A stretch of 64,000 nt of DNA from a virus. A model generated the notes under the pieces. That model made no database searches. It had not been told where the DNA came from and saw nothing but the letters and a program-made list of their open reading frames with translations. Of this stretch, positions 1-7,661 are shown piece by piece (position 1 is the stretch's first letter; every line of letters begins with the position of its first letter). The stretch spans positions 410 through 64,409 of the IMG/VR virus record IMGVR_UViG_3300005095_000179; one strand, written 5' to 3'. The position numbers and the translations under genes were made by a program.

Positions 1-219
1 AGTTGAGGGAATGAGGTCAATGAGGAACAATTTCTCCAAGCATCACCAAAGTCAGTTCCTGAACTAACATCAAGCTGAGGGAATGAGGTTAGTGATGAAC
101 AATTATACCAAGTATATCCAAAGTCAGTTCCTGAACTAACATCAAGTTGAGGGAATGAGGTCAATGAGGAACAATTTCTCCAAGCATCACCAAAGTCAGT
201 TCCTGAACTAACATCAAGC
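1..219 (-). pseudogene. Out-of-frame continuation of the repeat adhesin (partial)
   Basis: This stretch is open on the minus strand up to the window edge. It encodes three more near-perfect 24-residue units of the kind CSSLTSFPQLDVSSGTDFG, so it is the natural C-terminal continuation of the adhesin starting at 1320. It is in a different frame because of a 16-bp tandem duplication at 220-251. As sequenced it would not be translated as part of that protein. The true 3' end lies beyond base 1, so the total repeat number is unknown. Confidence 0.8.
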
Positions 220-1320
220 TGAGGGAATGAGGTTATGAGGGAATGAGGTTAATGAGGAACAACCCCACCAAGCACTACCAAAGTCAGTTCCTGAACTAAC
301 ATCAAGTTCAGGGAATGAGGTTAGTGATGAACAATACTTCCAAGCCCCACTAAAGTCAGTCCCTGAACTGACATCTAACTGAGGGAATGAGGTTAATGAG
401 TAACAACCGTGCCAAACATAACTAAAGTCAGTCACTTTACTTTCATCAGTAGAACTAACTATAAATTCTGTCATATTATTACAATTATAGAACAACTTAT
501 AATAACTCGTTCTATTTCCATACTTGATAATCTCACCTTTAGTCACTTTGGATTGATCAGTTATTGGATACACACTATCATTCGTTATTATATCTATGTA
601 ACCGTTAGTTACTGGTCTACTAACAAAATCACTCCAACCAAGTTCTTCAGTTGTGTAATATCTAACGATTCCGATACTCTCTGAAACTCTCAAAGTTCCG
701 TTGTCATTCCAAATGACTCCGTCTTCATAAGGATTTTCTGTGGGAGGTACAAACGCAAACTCACTACTCTCCAAAAAACCTTTAGTTAGTACATCACCAA
801 CATCAAGTTGAGGTACATAACCATCAACCATCTTAGTATTGATCCCGTCTGTAGTGATGAAATTATTACTATTCATCGCTTTGACTTTCTCATTATCAAC
901 ATACCATTTACTTACAACTGAACGCTCTCCAGAATTATCATAGTCAGAGTTGAACTTTGTACTTCCGTCCCTTTTCATACAATTAGAGTATTCAACCTTT
1001 GGGACAAAATTCACATTGAGATAATTCTCGTCGTACCCTTCTTTCACCATAGTCCATTCAGAAGGAGAAAACTTAAACGCCATCTGAGTGTCAAGAGATG
1101 GATCATTGATTAACCTGAACTTAGGGAAGTTTGAGTTAAAAATGATTGGTTCTTCGGTGATTTTATCAACTTGAACGATATAGTCACTGAATTTAATTGG
1201 CCTTAGTTTAAGATTATTGTCGATGAAATGATCACCAGATACTCCTAATTCACCTATTTGTGGAGGAGTTGTTCCCCAAGTTATGATATTTTCGTTTCTT
1301 AATATAATTCCAGTATTCAT
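214..1320 (-). CDS. Tail adhesin with BspA-like 24-residue repeats, frame-truncated
   Basis: A probable receptor-binding tail fibre. The N-terminal part (about residues 1-190) is specific to this copy, with tail-fibre segments such as VPQLDVGDVLTKGFLE. Then follow the segment ENPYEDGVIWNDNGTLRVS, the linker GIVRYYTTEELGWSD, and C-terminal repeats with the signature SSLTSFPQLDVSSGTDFG (about residues 285-368). The module from ENPYEDG onward is shared almost word for word with the adhesins at 1331-2446, 18693-19918 and 19929-20901. The protein ends early in LTSFPHNLIPSA because of the 16-bp duplication and lacks the Cys-rich tail (NACDNCCDE) seen in the paralogues. The start follows AAGGAGAGATAG. 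The adhesin role is inferred from repeat type and gene position. Confidence 0.75.
   Translation of the reverse strand: MNTGIILRNENIITWGTTPPQIGELGVSGDHFIDNNLKLRPIKFSDYIVQVDKITEEPIIFNSNFPKFRLINDPSLDTQMAFKFSPSEWTMVKEGYDENYLNVNFVPKVEYSNCMKRDGSTKFNSDYDNSGERSVVSKWYVDNEKVKAMNSNNFITTDGINTKMVDGYVPQLDVGDVLTKGFLESSEFAFVPPTENPYEDGVIWNDNGTLRVSESIGIVRYYTTEELGWSDFVSRPVTNGYIDIITNDSVYPITDQSKVTKGEIIKYGNRTSYYKLFYNCNNMTEFIVSSTDESKVTDFSYVWHGCYSLTSFPQLDVSSGTDFSGAWKYCSSLTSFPELDVSSGTDFGSAWWGCSSLTSFPHNLIPSA
220..251 (-). repeat. 16-bp perfect tandem duplication that breaks the reading frame
   Basis: TGAGGGAATGAGGTTA occurs at 220-235 and again, perfectly, at 236-251. Removing one copy restores the 72-bp spacing and joins the frame of the 1320 gene to the open frame at 1-219. 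With both copies present the frame shifts and meets a TGA at 214-216. Confidence 0.92.
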
Positions 1321-1330
1321 CTATCTCTCC

Positions 1331-2446
1331 TTATTCATCACAACAATTATCGCAAGCATTACCTGTGTAAGCACCATCAGGAATATTCAAGTAATTCAAT
1401 GGACATTCAGGTAGTTTGTGACAATAACCCCAAGCCCAACCAAAGTCAGTCCCTGAACTAACATCTAGTTGAGGGAATGAGGTTAATGATGAACAATTGT
1501 ACCAAGCACTACCAAAGTTAGCCCCTGAACTAACATCTAATTGAGGGAATGAAGTTAACGAGGAACAATAATACCAAGCATAATAAAAGTTAGTCACTTT
1601 ACTTTCATCTGTAGCACTTACTACAAATTCTGTCATATTAGTGCAATAACTGAACAAGTAATTATAACTTGTTCTATTCCCGTATCTTATAATCTCACCT
1701 TTGGTTACTTTATCTCGATTACTTGTTGGATAAACACTATCATTCGTAATAACATCTATGTAACCGTCAGTTACTGGTCTACTTTTTCCATCACTCCAAC
1801 CAAGTTCTTCAGTGGTGTAGTATCTAACAATACCTACATTCTCTGAAACTCTCAAAGTTCCATTATCATTCCAAATGACTCCGTCTTCATAAGGATTTTC
1901 TGTTGAAAGTGCTATTTTCATTCCTGACTTATAGACTGCGAGTTGTTTCCCATTAGATACCAAATCATGAGGTAACTTTTTACTCCCATCAGTTTTATAA
2001 AAATCACCTATTTCCTTTTCTACAAAACCACTTGTCACTACGTCCTTATCATTATATGGTGTATATGTTTCAGCCGTTTTCACGCTCCCGTCATTCCTAA
2101 TTATCATAGAAGTATTTTGAGGTTCTGGGACAACTCCAACTCTGAGATATTGTTGGTCTATGAACTCTTTCGGGATTGGTAACTCAAACTCTTTCCAACC
2201 AAAACTATACTTTTTAAACAACTTCCCAGAAGAAAGATTCATGAAGAATTCACTATCTTTACCAAAGTCTGGTTTCGGGTCTTCATCATCTTTATAAACA
2301 TAATTCGGAAGAAGTTCGTGTTTTCTCCAAATTATTTCATTCCCAGTACCAAGACCCCATTCATTAGTGTCAATAGCAAAAACTATTTCTCCTGCTTGCG
2401 CTGTTAAGAGTCGTTTTAGATTTCTCTTAAAAAGAATCCCATTCAT
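1331..2446 (-). CDS. Tail adhesin with BspA-like repeats, intact paralogue
   Basis: 371 residues. The N-terminal segment (GEIVFAIDTNEWGLG, about residues 18-32) resembles the start of phage receptor-binding proteins of the Mtd N-terminal type. A tail-fibre repeat (DKDVVTSGFVEKEIG) follows, then the shared module ENPYEDGVIWNDNGTLRVS, GIVRYYTTEELGWSDG and GYIDVITNDSVYPTSNRDK, two to three 24-residue repeats, and the Cys-rich ending CPLNYLNIPDG...NACDNCCDE. This is the only one of four paralogues whose frame is unbroken through the linker and repeats, so it is the reference for the broken ones. Tandem with the adhesin at 214-1320, 10 bp apart. The fold and surface role are inferred. Confidence 0.8.
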   Translation of the reverse strand: MNGILFKRNLKRLLTAQAGEIVFAIDTNEWGLGTGNEIIWRKHELLPNYVYKDDEDPKPDFGKDSEFFMNLSSGKLFKKYSFGWKEFELPIPKEFIDQQYLRVGVVPEPQNTSMIIRNDGSVKTAETYTPYNDKDVVTSGFVEKEIGDFYKTDGSKKLPHDLVSNGKQLAVYKSGMKIALSTENPYEDGVIWNDNGTLRVSENVGIVRYYTTEELGWSDGKSRPVTDGYIDVITNDSVYPTSNRDKVTKGEIIRYGNRTSYNYLFSYCTNMTEFVVSATDESKVTNFYYAWYYCSSLTSFPQLDVSSGANFGSAWYNCSSLTSFPQLDVSSGTDFGWAWGYCHKLPECPLNYLNIPDGAYTGNACDNCCDE

Positions 2447-2480
2447 AAATCTTCCTTCTTATTAAATTAAACATTTCTAG

Positions 2481-2499
2481 TATTTAAACTGTATTTAAA
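2481..2499 (-). promoter_or_regulatory. Possible late promoter, doubled TTTAAATA
   Basis: Two copies of TTTAAATA (minus strand; plus-strand tatttaaa at 2481-2488 and 2492-2499) lie 35-50 bp upstream of the adhesin start at 2446. This is a variant of the (A/G)TTAAATA octamer found before other transcription units. The call rests on recurrence and position. Confidence 0.4.
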
Positions 2500-2507
2500 C
2501 TTATTCT

Positions 2508-3002
2508 CTAAAGTTCAATTCCGTATTCTTCAGCAATCTCTTTAATCAATTTTGTTGCCTTTCCGCTTTTAGGATACTCAAGCGGTTTTCTTCTTGGGTA
2601 TAGAGCATCGTGGATCTTCTTCACTTTATTAAATGGTCGCTTCATCAATCTTCGCTCTTTTGGCTTTTCTGATGGGTGAATATAATTAGTAGTTGGTTTA
2701 TCCAAATAATCAGCTAAACCTCTTAGGTAATCTATGAAAGAAGTGTCTTTGTTCAACCCAGATCGCTTAAAATAACTAAGCATCCTTCCTTCAGTGGAGT
2801 TACACATAAAACAAATAACACCACGTACCATGCCAGCACCATTCTCTCCATTCTTCTCACCTTTTGTTTTGTGTTGGTGGTCTACGACAAAGTCAGATAA
2901 GTCTCTCTTATGTTTACATATAGGACAAACTAATTCTTGTTCATTAGCTAAAGTTTCTCTGAACTCTTTTAAGTCCTTTTGTTCCAATTGTACTATTTCC
3001 AT
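2508..3002 (-). CDS. Recombination endonuclease VII-like Holliday junction resolvase
   Basis: 164 residues, close in size to T4 gp49 (157). The N-terminal half carries the endonuclease VII zinc/HNH core: CPIC at 26-29, VDHQH at 40-44 and CFMCN at 64-68. In T4 endonuclease VII two CxxC pairs bind zinc and an Asp and an Asn are catalytic. D41 and N68 occupy those positions here. The C-terminal part is basic and helical. The expected role is cutting branched DNA before and during packaging. It sits among late genes between adhesins and the lysis region, with a good AAGGAG-type site not obvious (TTAATGGAGAATATAGA precedes the ATG). Confidence 0.85.
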   Translation of the reverse strand: MEIVQLEQKDLKEFRETLANEQELVCPICKHKRDLSDFVVDHQHKTKGEKNGENGAGMVRGVICFMCNSTEGRMLSYFKRSGLNKDTSFIDYLRGLADYLDKPTTNYIHPSEKPKERRLMKRPFNKVKKIHDALYPRRKPLEYPKSGKATKLIKEIAEEYGIEL

Positions 3003-3060
3003 TCTATATTCTCCATTAAGAAAACTTTAAACATCCGATTCAGGAAGTATTTTTATTTTT

Positions 3061-3090
3061 ACCTGCGAAATCAGAGGTATTTTATCTTTT
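3061..3090 (+). repeat. Dispersed 20-30 bp element, copy 1
   Basis: ACCTGCGAAATCAGAGGTAT at 3061-3080, continuing as TTTATCTTTT to 3090. The full 30 bp is identical to the copy at 45474-45503 (opposite orientation). It overlaps the last three codons of the 3082-3708 gene. The core is imperfectly self-complementary (ACCT...AGGT) and is followed by a T-rich tail. Confidence 0.8.
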
Positions 3091-3708
3091 ATTCACTATC
3101 TTAGCATCACCCTTTATTCTATACCTTTCATCCAAGTATTGCTTAGGTCTATTGTTAGCTATGAACCTGAAGAATTTATAGAAGTGCTTAGTTAGTTGAG
3201 TTTTTAAGTGTGGGTTATTGTGTTTAGGAGCTTTTGTTAAAGATTCACCTAACCAATTTATCAACTTAGGATTATCGGTTACTACTGCATCCATTTTATT
3301 CAAAGCATACGCAAAATAGTATTTGAAAGATGGGTCTGAACTGAATATCTGAATAGGTACATCATATAACCTTTTCATATTCTTCACTTTCAGAGAGTAA
3401 GGGAATTTAGCTACTAAGAGATAAGTTTCTCTATTCTTTTTCTTACCTCTTTTAACCTTCCCTTTCTTGTCTTTAACAAAATCGAAATTAGCCCCTTTCA
3501 TATAGAAATACAAATTCACAAACACTACCATTTTCCCATCAGTATCTCTATGGAAAGTGTACTTAAAACCCAAATACTTCAAAGCACCCAAATTACTTGA
3601 GCGAGTTTTGACATCAACTTGGAAAAATGGTTGTTCTGTTAATTCTATCAATTCATTAACAGTTAATTTAGACTTAGGTAGTCCATCAAAAACTTTAGAT
3701 AAATCCAC
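3082..3708 (-). CDS. Conserved-looking phage protein of unknown function
   Basis: 208 residues, basic and aromatic-rich, without membrane segments. Visible features are a lysine-rich stretch (KKGKVKRGKKKNR, about residues 81-93) and a basic C-terminus. I do not recognise a family. It starts on the last base of the upstream 85-residue ORF (shared base 3708), so the two are translationally coupled. Its final codons lie inside a copy of the dispersed 30-bp element. Confidence 0.6.
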   Translation of the reverse strand: MDLSKVFDGLPKSKLTVNELIELTEQPFFQVDVKTRSSNLGALKYLGFKYTFHRDTDGKMVVFVNLYFYMKGANFDFVKDKKGKVKRGKKKNRETYLLVAKFPYSLKVKNMKRLYDVPIQIFSSDPSFKYYFAYALNKMDAVVTDNPKLINWLGESLTKAPKHNNPHLKTQLTKHFYKFFRFIANNRPKQYLDERYRIKGDAKIVNKR

Positions 3709-3965
3709 TATTTCTCCTTTAGGAGCTTTTTCATTTCCTTCTCTTGTGAAGCATTAAAGAAAAACGGATTTCCTTGACCGTCAATGACTCCTATTAAGTT
3801 CTTATCAACATCATATAGAAGTTCCTTAACAGTACTTGGGGCACCTTTTATTTGCTTTACTAACTCTGAGATATCTTCTTTTATTAAAATCTGTTTAGGA
3901 TTAGCACTCTGAGGAGGAACATTCCCTCTTTTACTTAAACTTGGTCCTGAATCATAAATACTCAT
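3708..3965 (-). CDS. Small hypothetical protein
   Basis: 85 residues and soluble. The N-terminus is Ser/Pro/Gly-rich and is followed by a helical, lysine-rich part (LVKQIKGAPSTVKELLYDV) and a C-terminal ASQEKEMKKLLKEK. Its ATG lies two bases after the stop of the preceding 38-residue ORF (TAACCATG) with no strong ribosome binding site, suggesting re-initiation. No family recognised. Confidence 0.55.
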   Translation of the reverse strand: MSIYDSGPSLSKRGNVPPQSANPKQILIKEDISELVKQIKGAPSTVKELLYDVDKNLIGVIDGQGNPFFFNASQEKEMKKLLKEK

Positions 3966-3967
3966 GG

Positions 3968-4084
3968 TTACTCATTAATAGTCATTCTTTTTAGAGTTTC
4001 TCTGAGTTGTATTGCTGTTTCTGCGTCACCTGCTGCTTCTGCTATCCTAATAGCTTCTCTGATTTCTTGGACTGACATTCCCAT
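3968..4084 (-). CDS. Small helical ORF, 38 residues
   Basis: It encodes MGMSVQEIREAIRIAEAAGD and continues with ETAIQLRETLKRMTINE. AAGGAG lies 8 bases before the ATG at 4084, which decides this start over the ATG at 4090 that has only a 2-base spacing. The AxxIAEAAGDxETAxxLRE pattern is a short helical hairpin seen in many phage and bacterial proteins. It is coupled to the 85-residue ORF downstream. Function unknown. Confidence 0.55.
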   Translation of the reverse strand: MGMSVQEIREAIRIAEAAGDAETAIQLRETLKRMTINE

Positions 4085-4101
4085 TTTCATTTCTCCTTGA
4101 A

Positions 4102-4665
4102 TTAATTTAAACTGACTCTCTTATCTAACCACCCTCTTATAAATGTCTTGAATCTGAAAGAACCAGGAGTTTGTTTGTGGTTAAGAAGAGCATCCATTGC
4201 TTCTGTATCGTCTTCAGCTAAGAAGATATAATACATTCCTTGGAAGATATTTAATGTCTTGTAGAGGGACTTGTAGAACTTATAAGAATTGATAGTTTGT
4301 GCTGTCTTTGGACCTAAGATACCGTCTTCTAATAGTTGAATATTCTTGTTCAATAGGTTATAAGACCTTTGAAGAAATTTGACTGCGTGCTTTCCTCTTC
4401 CAGTATTTACAGTGAACTCAAATAATTCACCAGCAATCTTGGTATTTTGTATCTTATCAAACCCGTAATTTTTATAATACTTCTCTTCATATATATCTTT
4501 AGCTTCCTGCAGCGTTAGATCCATCATATCACCATAATAACCATTTTCTCTTGCAACTACCTTAGTGATTCCATATTTTGTCTCTCCGCCTAAATCTAGT
4601 TCGTGAGAAGTGTATCCTCCTTCTAGCCCGATTAAGTCTTCGAAGATTTTATTAAAATTTGCCAT
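4102..4665 (-). CDS. Endolysin, GH108-type N-acetylmuramidase
   Basis: 187 residues, the usual length for GH108 (Glyco_hydro_108) endolysins. The catalytic motif EGGYT is at residues 15-19 (E15 proposed acid), followed by GGETKYGITK. The middle matches the family pattern YYKNYGFDKI...GELFEFTVNTG. The C-terminal half (VKFLQRSYNLLN...LEDGILGPKT) is the PG_binding_3-type wall-binding domain. It should cleave the glycan backbone of peptidoglycan at lysis. There is no signal peptide, so it needs the holin. It is the second wall enzyme of the lysis region besides the M15 peptidase at 6893-7309. Confidence 0.9.
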   Translation of the reverse strand: MANFNKIFEDLIGLEGGYTSHELDLGGETKYGITKVVARENGYYGDMMDLTLQEAKDIYEEKYYKNYGFDKIQNTKIAGELFEFTVNTGRGKHAVKFLQRSYNLLNKNIQLLEDGILGPKTAQTINSYKFYKSLYKTLNIFQGMYYIFLAEDDTEAMDALLNHKQTPGSFRFKTFIRGWLDKRVSLN

Positions 4666-4732
4666 TTATTTTTCCGTTAAGTTTATTTTAATGTTAGAAT
4701 ACTATAATTAAAAATAGAAAATCTAACTATAT

Positions 4733-5482
4733 CTAAATTATTTGATATTTAATATTTTTTCTTTCCATAAATTCATATAGTTTAGTTTCCTTTATAGGAT
4801 AGTCTATATCTATGTAGTCTTTAATAACTATACTATTAATTTCTCTTATGGTACTATATATTTCTATCCTATTTATAGCAGGACAGAGAATTCCTTCTGA
4901 AGTCTCTAGTTCGCAAGATAGAATATCTAAGTTTATTATTGGTTTGTTTTCTGTATAGAAAACGATGTCCAATTCTTGAAGTACATATAAAATGTGGTGT
5001 AAAACATTAATTATCAAATCTGTTATAGCTGAGAATTTAGTAGCTAAAGAAAGTTCTTCATTTTCCAGAATATTTTTGACTATCACTTCATGGTAATCAG
5101 AAAGCGGTGACATTAATTTCAAATAGGTTAAGAAATACCTTTTGTCTAAATCAGTACATTGTTCTAAGAGAGTATTGATAACATAATCTTTTCTTTCTTC
5201 GTTCATGTCCCAAACATCATCGAATTTTACTTCATCTTGTTTAATCAATAGGTATTGTTCTATTTCACAAAGTAAATCGAAATAAACATCAAATCTAAGA
5301 AGTAGAATCTCTTTTGCGCTATAACTAAATTCATGGTATGGATTAAATGCTAATTGATTAAAGATAAAGGTTTGTGCTTCCTTGAACTTCGCCAAAGCCG
5401 CACTAGAACCTATTCTGTAATCTATATTATTCCCAACAAACTTCCTTGGGTGGAAGTATTGGTTCTTTACTACTGTTCTCAT
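4733..5482 (-). CDS. Hypothetical protein in the lysis region
   Basis: 249 residues, rich in Ile, Leu and Tyr, predicted mostly helical and soluble, with no recognisable domain. It overlaps the upstream membrane-anchored coiled-coil gene by 4 bases (ATGA), so the two are probably co-translated. A 67-bp AT-rich gap separates it from the muramidase downstream; I see nothing specific in that gap. Confidence 0.6.
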   Translation of the reverse strand: MRTVVKNQYFHPRKFVGNNIDYRIGSSAALAKFKEAQTFIFNQLAFNPYHEFSYSAKEILLLRFDVYFDLLCEIEQYLLIKQDEVKFDDVWDMNEERKDYVINTLLEQCTDLDKRYFLTYLKLMSPLSDYHEVIVKNILENEELSLATKFSAITDLIINVLHHILYVLQELDIVFYTENKPIINLDILSCELETSEGILCPAINRIEIYSTIREINSIVIKDYIDIDYPIKETKLYEFMERKNIKYQII

Positions 5483-5964
5483 TTCTGTAACCCCTTCATT
5501 CCATTAGAATAACTGTTGTACCCATAATCCATCTTAGATTGTAGTTTAGTTAATTCTATCATTATTTCTCTATGGTTCTCTTCGATTCTGTTCTTAGCAT
5601 CACCAGTCTTAGAATCAATGTTATAAGCCACGTCTCTAACCAGATTGTTTAAGATATTCACCAACTCAGTCTGAAGTGCTCTATGGTCAGTTTGAAGCTC
5701 TGAAGAAACACCTTTTGTCTCTTTAAGGACATTCTCTCCATTCTTCTCTATATCTCTTAAAATCTGGTCTATCTTTGTCATTATCCTCTTGTGGTCTTCA
5801 AATTCTTCTTCAATCACCTTCTTCATGGTGTAGAAATCCACCAAGAACGGTTTAAAGTACTTAAAATAACCGACGATCAGCAAGATGATAGTAATCATCG
5901 CATACCCACCGACTGTTCCACCAACAAGTAGTAAGTCTGCCAAACCTTTAATTATTGTTTCCAT
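5479..5964 (-). CDS. Membrane-anchored coiled-coil protein
   Basis: 161 residues. One N-terminal membrane segment (about residues 14-36, GGTVGGYAMITIILLIVGYF) is followed by a long charged, heptad-like region rich in Asn, Asp and Glu. The shape resembles inner-membrane lysis or superinfection proteins and the i-spanin next door, but no family is recognisable. It lies inside the lysis cassette. It could be a pinholin regulator or an accessory membrane protein; this is a guess. Confidence 0.6.
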   Translation of the reverse strand: METIIKGLADLLLVGGTVGGYAMITIILLIVGYFKYFKPFLVDFYTMKKVIEEEFEDHKRIMTKIDQILRDIEKNGENVLKETKGVSSELQTDHRALQTELVNILNNLVRDVAYNIDSKTGDAKNRIEENHREIMIELTKLQSKMDYGYNSYSNGMKGLQK

Positions 5965-5988
5965 GCTGTTCGCTCCGTTTGAATATTC

Positions 5989-6306
5989 CTATTTCTCGCT
6001 TTCAGAAAGTTTCTTCTTCACGAATCCATTATATGCTTCTATCTTAGCTTGACAGACATCTTCATTACTTCTCAATTTCTTTATGTGAGTTAAAATAACC
6101 TTTAAATCTTCTCCACATAAATTAGTATTATGGTTCTTATACCACAAACACCCTTTCCTAACAAAAGTATTCTCTAATTTAGGAACTTTCCTAGGAGCTG
6201 ATAGTTTAGGATAAACTGGGTCTACAAAAATGTATTCTTTGCCGCACCCTGATAAAAATAAAAGAGTTATTATATAGAGAATATATTTAAAAAAACTTTT
6301 TTTCAT
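5989..6306 (-). CDS. o-spanin-like outer-membrane lipoprotein (Rz1 analogue)
   Basis: 105 residues. A type II signal peptide with lipobox LSGC places the lipidated Cys at residue 21, and the residues after it do not include the Asp+2 retention signal. The mature part is short and begins Pro-rich (VDPVYPKLSAPRKVPK). Its ATG shares one base with the stop of the i-spanin-like gene (TAATG), the usual spanin pair layout. It should span the periplasm with that partner and fuse the membranes at lysis. This is the main evidence for a Gram-negative host. Confidence 0.8.
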   Translation of the reverse strand: MKKSFFKYILYIITLLFLSGCGKEYIFVDPVYPKLSAPRKVPKLENTFVRKGCLWYKNHNTNLCGEDLKVILTHIKKLRSNEDVCQAKIEAYNGFVKKKLSESEK

Positions 6307-6605
6307 TATAACTCCACTTTTATATCCCTTTCATCACTTTTTTCTAAAATATCATTTACCTGCGAATTCGCAAGTTCTTTTTCTATTTCACCTCTCTCGG
6401 TTATTTCGACTTGTTCTTCTTCTACAGAGCGAACTTCTTCTAATTCTGAACTTCTTGTCTTTGTTTGTTGTAGTTCTCTTTCTTTAGAACTTAAATCTTT
6501 CTTAAGAGATTTCTTCTGTTCACTGAGAACCTTCACCCAAACACCCAGTGCAGATATGATGAACGCTACTGCTCCGTAGATATACATTTTTATATTATTA
6601 AACAT
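6306..6605 (-). CDS. i-spanin-like inner-membrane protein (Rz analogue)
   Basis: 99 residues. An N-terminal membrane anchor (about residues 8-28, YIYGAVAFIISALGVWVKVL) is followed by a highly charged coiled coil (KKSLKKDLSSKERELQQTKT and onward) that would extend into the periplasm. It directly precedes and overlaps the lipoprotein gene. No sequence family is recognisable; the assignment rests on topology and on the paired lipoprotein. Confidence 0.78.
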   Translation of the reverse strand: MFNNIKMYIYGAVAFIISALGVWVKVLSEQKKSLKKDLSSKERELQQTKTRSSELEEVRSVEEEQVEITERGEIEKELANSQVNDILEKSDERDIKVEL

Positions 6606-6646
6606 TACTTTTTCTTATACCTTATATAAGTTATTCTTATACTCTT

Positions 6647-6889
6647 CTATACCTTGACTGGTTCTACCGTTATGGACCTTAAGAATATATTCATGATAGT
6701 AACGACAGTTAATACATAAGGGAAATTTTCCCCCACCATTGACTTGAATGCTTCTTCTTGAAGGATAGCACTTAGACCAGTGAAAATAGCAACCAAAAGG
6801 TTGAAAATTATGGTTCTAGATTTATACCACTTCTTAGAAGCTTGAGATTGTACTTGTTGCACTTGTTGTGTTGTTCCTTGATTTTCCAT
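6647..6889 (-). CDS. Holin-like small membrane protein
   Basis: 80 residues with a Gln/Ser-rich cytoplasmic N-terminus and two membrane segments, about 27-45 (TIIFNLLVAIFTGLSAIL) and 57-73 (YVLTVVTIMNIFLRSIT). The pattern SRTIIFN...NIFLRSITVEPV matches a widespread class of two-TM phage holin-like proteins. It sits between the M15 peptidase and the spanins. Its role would be to release the cytoplasmic endolysins. Confidence 0.72.
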   Translation of the reverse strand: MENQGTTQQVQQVQSQASKKWYKSRTIIFNLLVAIFTGLSAILQEEAFKSMVGENFPYVLTVVTIMNIFLRSITVEPVKV

Positions 6890-6892
6890 AAC

Positions 6893-7309
6893 TCACCCTT
6901 TAAAACAATCGTGTATCTTTCTTATATCATACTCAGCTTTCTTTCCAGTGAGTTGCCAATGAGGCATATCCCACTTCCATAAATCATAACCATTGTCAAT
7001 TCTTAACCCATGCGCACGTATAACTTCGTACATAGCTCTTCTTATTTCTGGAAACAACTTTTCGTCCCATTTAAGACCATACCTAGTATAAGGTACTAAG
7101 TCCACAGCTAAACCATAAATATGATAACTATCTAGTGTTCTAGACAATCCGTCTCTATAAAGTTGCCTTTGTCTTTCCATGGGCCTAACTCCCTCTGTAA
7201 CAGAAAAATCTTGTTTAGAGATTTTTATTGCTTCTGAAACAGCGAAAGTTAGTTCTGGGTGAACACCAACTAGCCTACTTAGAGACTTTCTCCCTAATTT
7301 ATACATCAC
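6893..7309 (-). CDS. M15-family L-alanyl-D-glutamate-type endopeptidase (endolysin)
   Basis: 138 residues, typical for T5-type M15 endolysins. The zinc and catalytic motifs are SYHIYGLAVD (H63, D70) and MPHWQ (H117), with SVTEGVRPMERQ upstream as in VanY-like peptidases. The final HWE of many members is HWQ here. It would cut the peptide stems of peptidoglycan and complement the GH108 glycosidase. It overlaps the preceding gene by 4 bases. It could alternatively be virion-associated, but the holin next to it favours lysis. Confidence 0.87.
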   Translation of the reverse strand: MMYKLGRKSLSRLVGVHPELTFAVSEAIKISKQDFSVTEGVRPMERQRQLYRDGLSRTLDSYHIYGLAVDLVPYTRYGLKWDEKLFPEIRRAMYEVIRAHGLRIDNGYDLWKWDMPHWQLTGKKAEYDIRKIHDCFKG

Positions 7310-7659
7310 AACACCCCTTGAGGTAAAATCTTCAATTTGTATTGTGCAACCTCAGCATTATACTGAATAGCGTCATTTTTAATCTCTATAGAAACCCAGT
7401 ACTTCTTTCCTGGTGTTAATATATTAGACTCATGAGGGAGAATCTGAAATACAAACGCTGAATTCTCAGGAGTACCGTCAGTTCCGTCATTAAGAGGCAA
7501 AGCTCTTCTAACAATAGGATTTGGGTCTTCTAAAGTTTCAGCAATAGTGTAAGTGGCTTCCCAATCACTTAAATCTTGAGCCATATCAGTACTAAACATA
7601 TAAATGTCAGAACTTGTTCCACGTACAAGATCGTCGTCTTTCATCAGTGATTTATACAT
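7306..7659 (-). CDS. Small beta-rich tail/baseplate protein
   Basis: 117 residues. The pattern LVRGTSSDIYMFSTDMAQDL, then DWEATYTI, then LTPGKKYWVSIEIKND resembles the compact beta domain of phage baseplate proteins of the BppU N-terminal kind (RGD-like strand, DLTGWT, LPxGxY). It lies just before the lysis genes and after a run of small tail genes. Structural role inferred. Confidence 0.5.
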   Translation of the reverse strand: MYKSLMKDDDLVRGTSSDIYMFSTDMAQDLSDWEATYTIAETLEDPNPIVRRALPLNDGTDGTPENSAFVFQILPHESNILTPGKKYWVSIEIKNDAIQYNAEVAQYKLKILPQGVL

Positions 7660-7661
7660 AA

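Larger units (their letters stand above)
1..432 (-). repeat. 72-bp tandem repeat array encoding 24-residue adhesin repeats
   Basis: The landmark gtcagt or gtcagtcc recurs at 51, 123, 195, 283, 355 and 427. Spacing is exactly 72 bp except for one 88-bp step (72 + 16) that contains the 16-bp duplication. Each unit encodes a 24-residue repeat with Cys, a SLTSFP turn, LDVSSGTDFG and AW, resembling BspA/DUF285-type leucine-rich repeats. Units are nearly identical in DNA, so copy number could change by recombination or slippage. Shorter arrays of the same unit lie at about 1440-1595 and 18808-19035. Confidence 0.9.

Noticed and set aside
1-432. Regular direct repeats resembling a CRISPR array
   Set aside because: The whole 72-bp unit is repeated without unique spacers and is read as protein repeats, so it is a coding tandem array.
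6361-6380. cctgcgaattcgcaag as a further copy of the dispersed element
   Set aside because: Only about 9 bases match and the rest is an unrelated palindrome inside the i-spanin gene.
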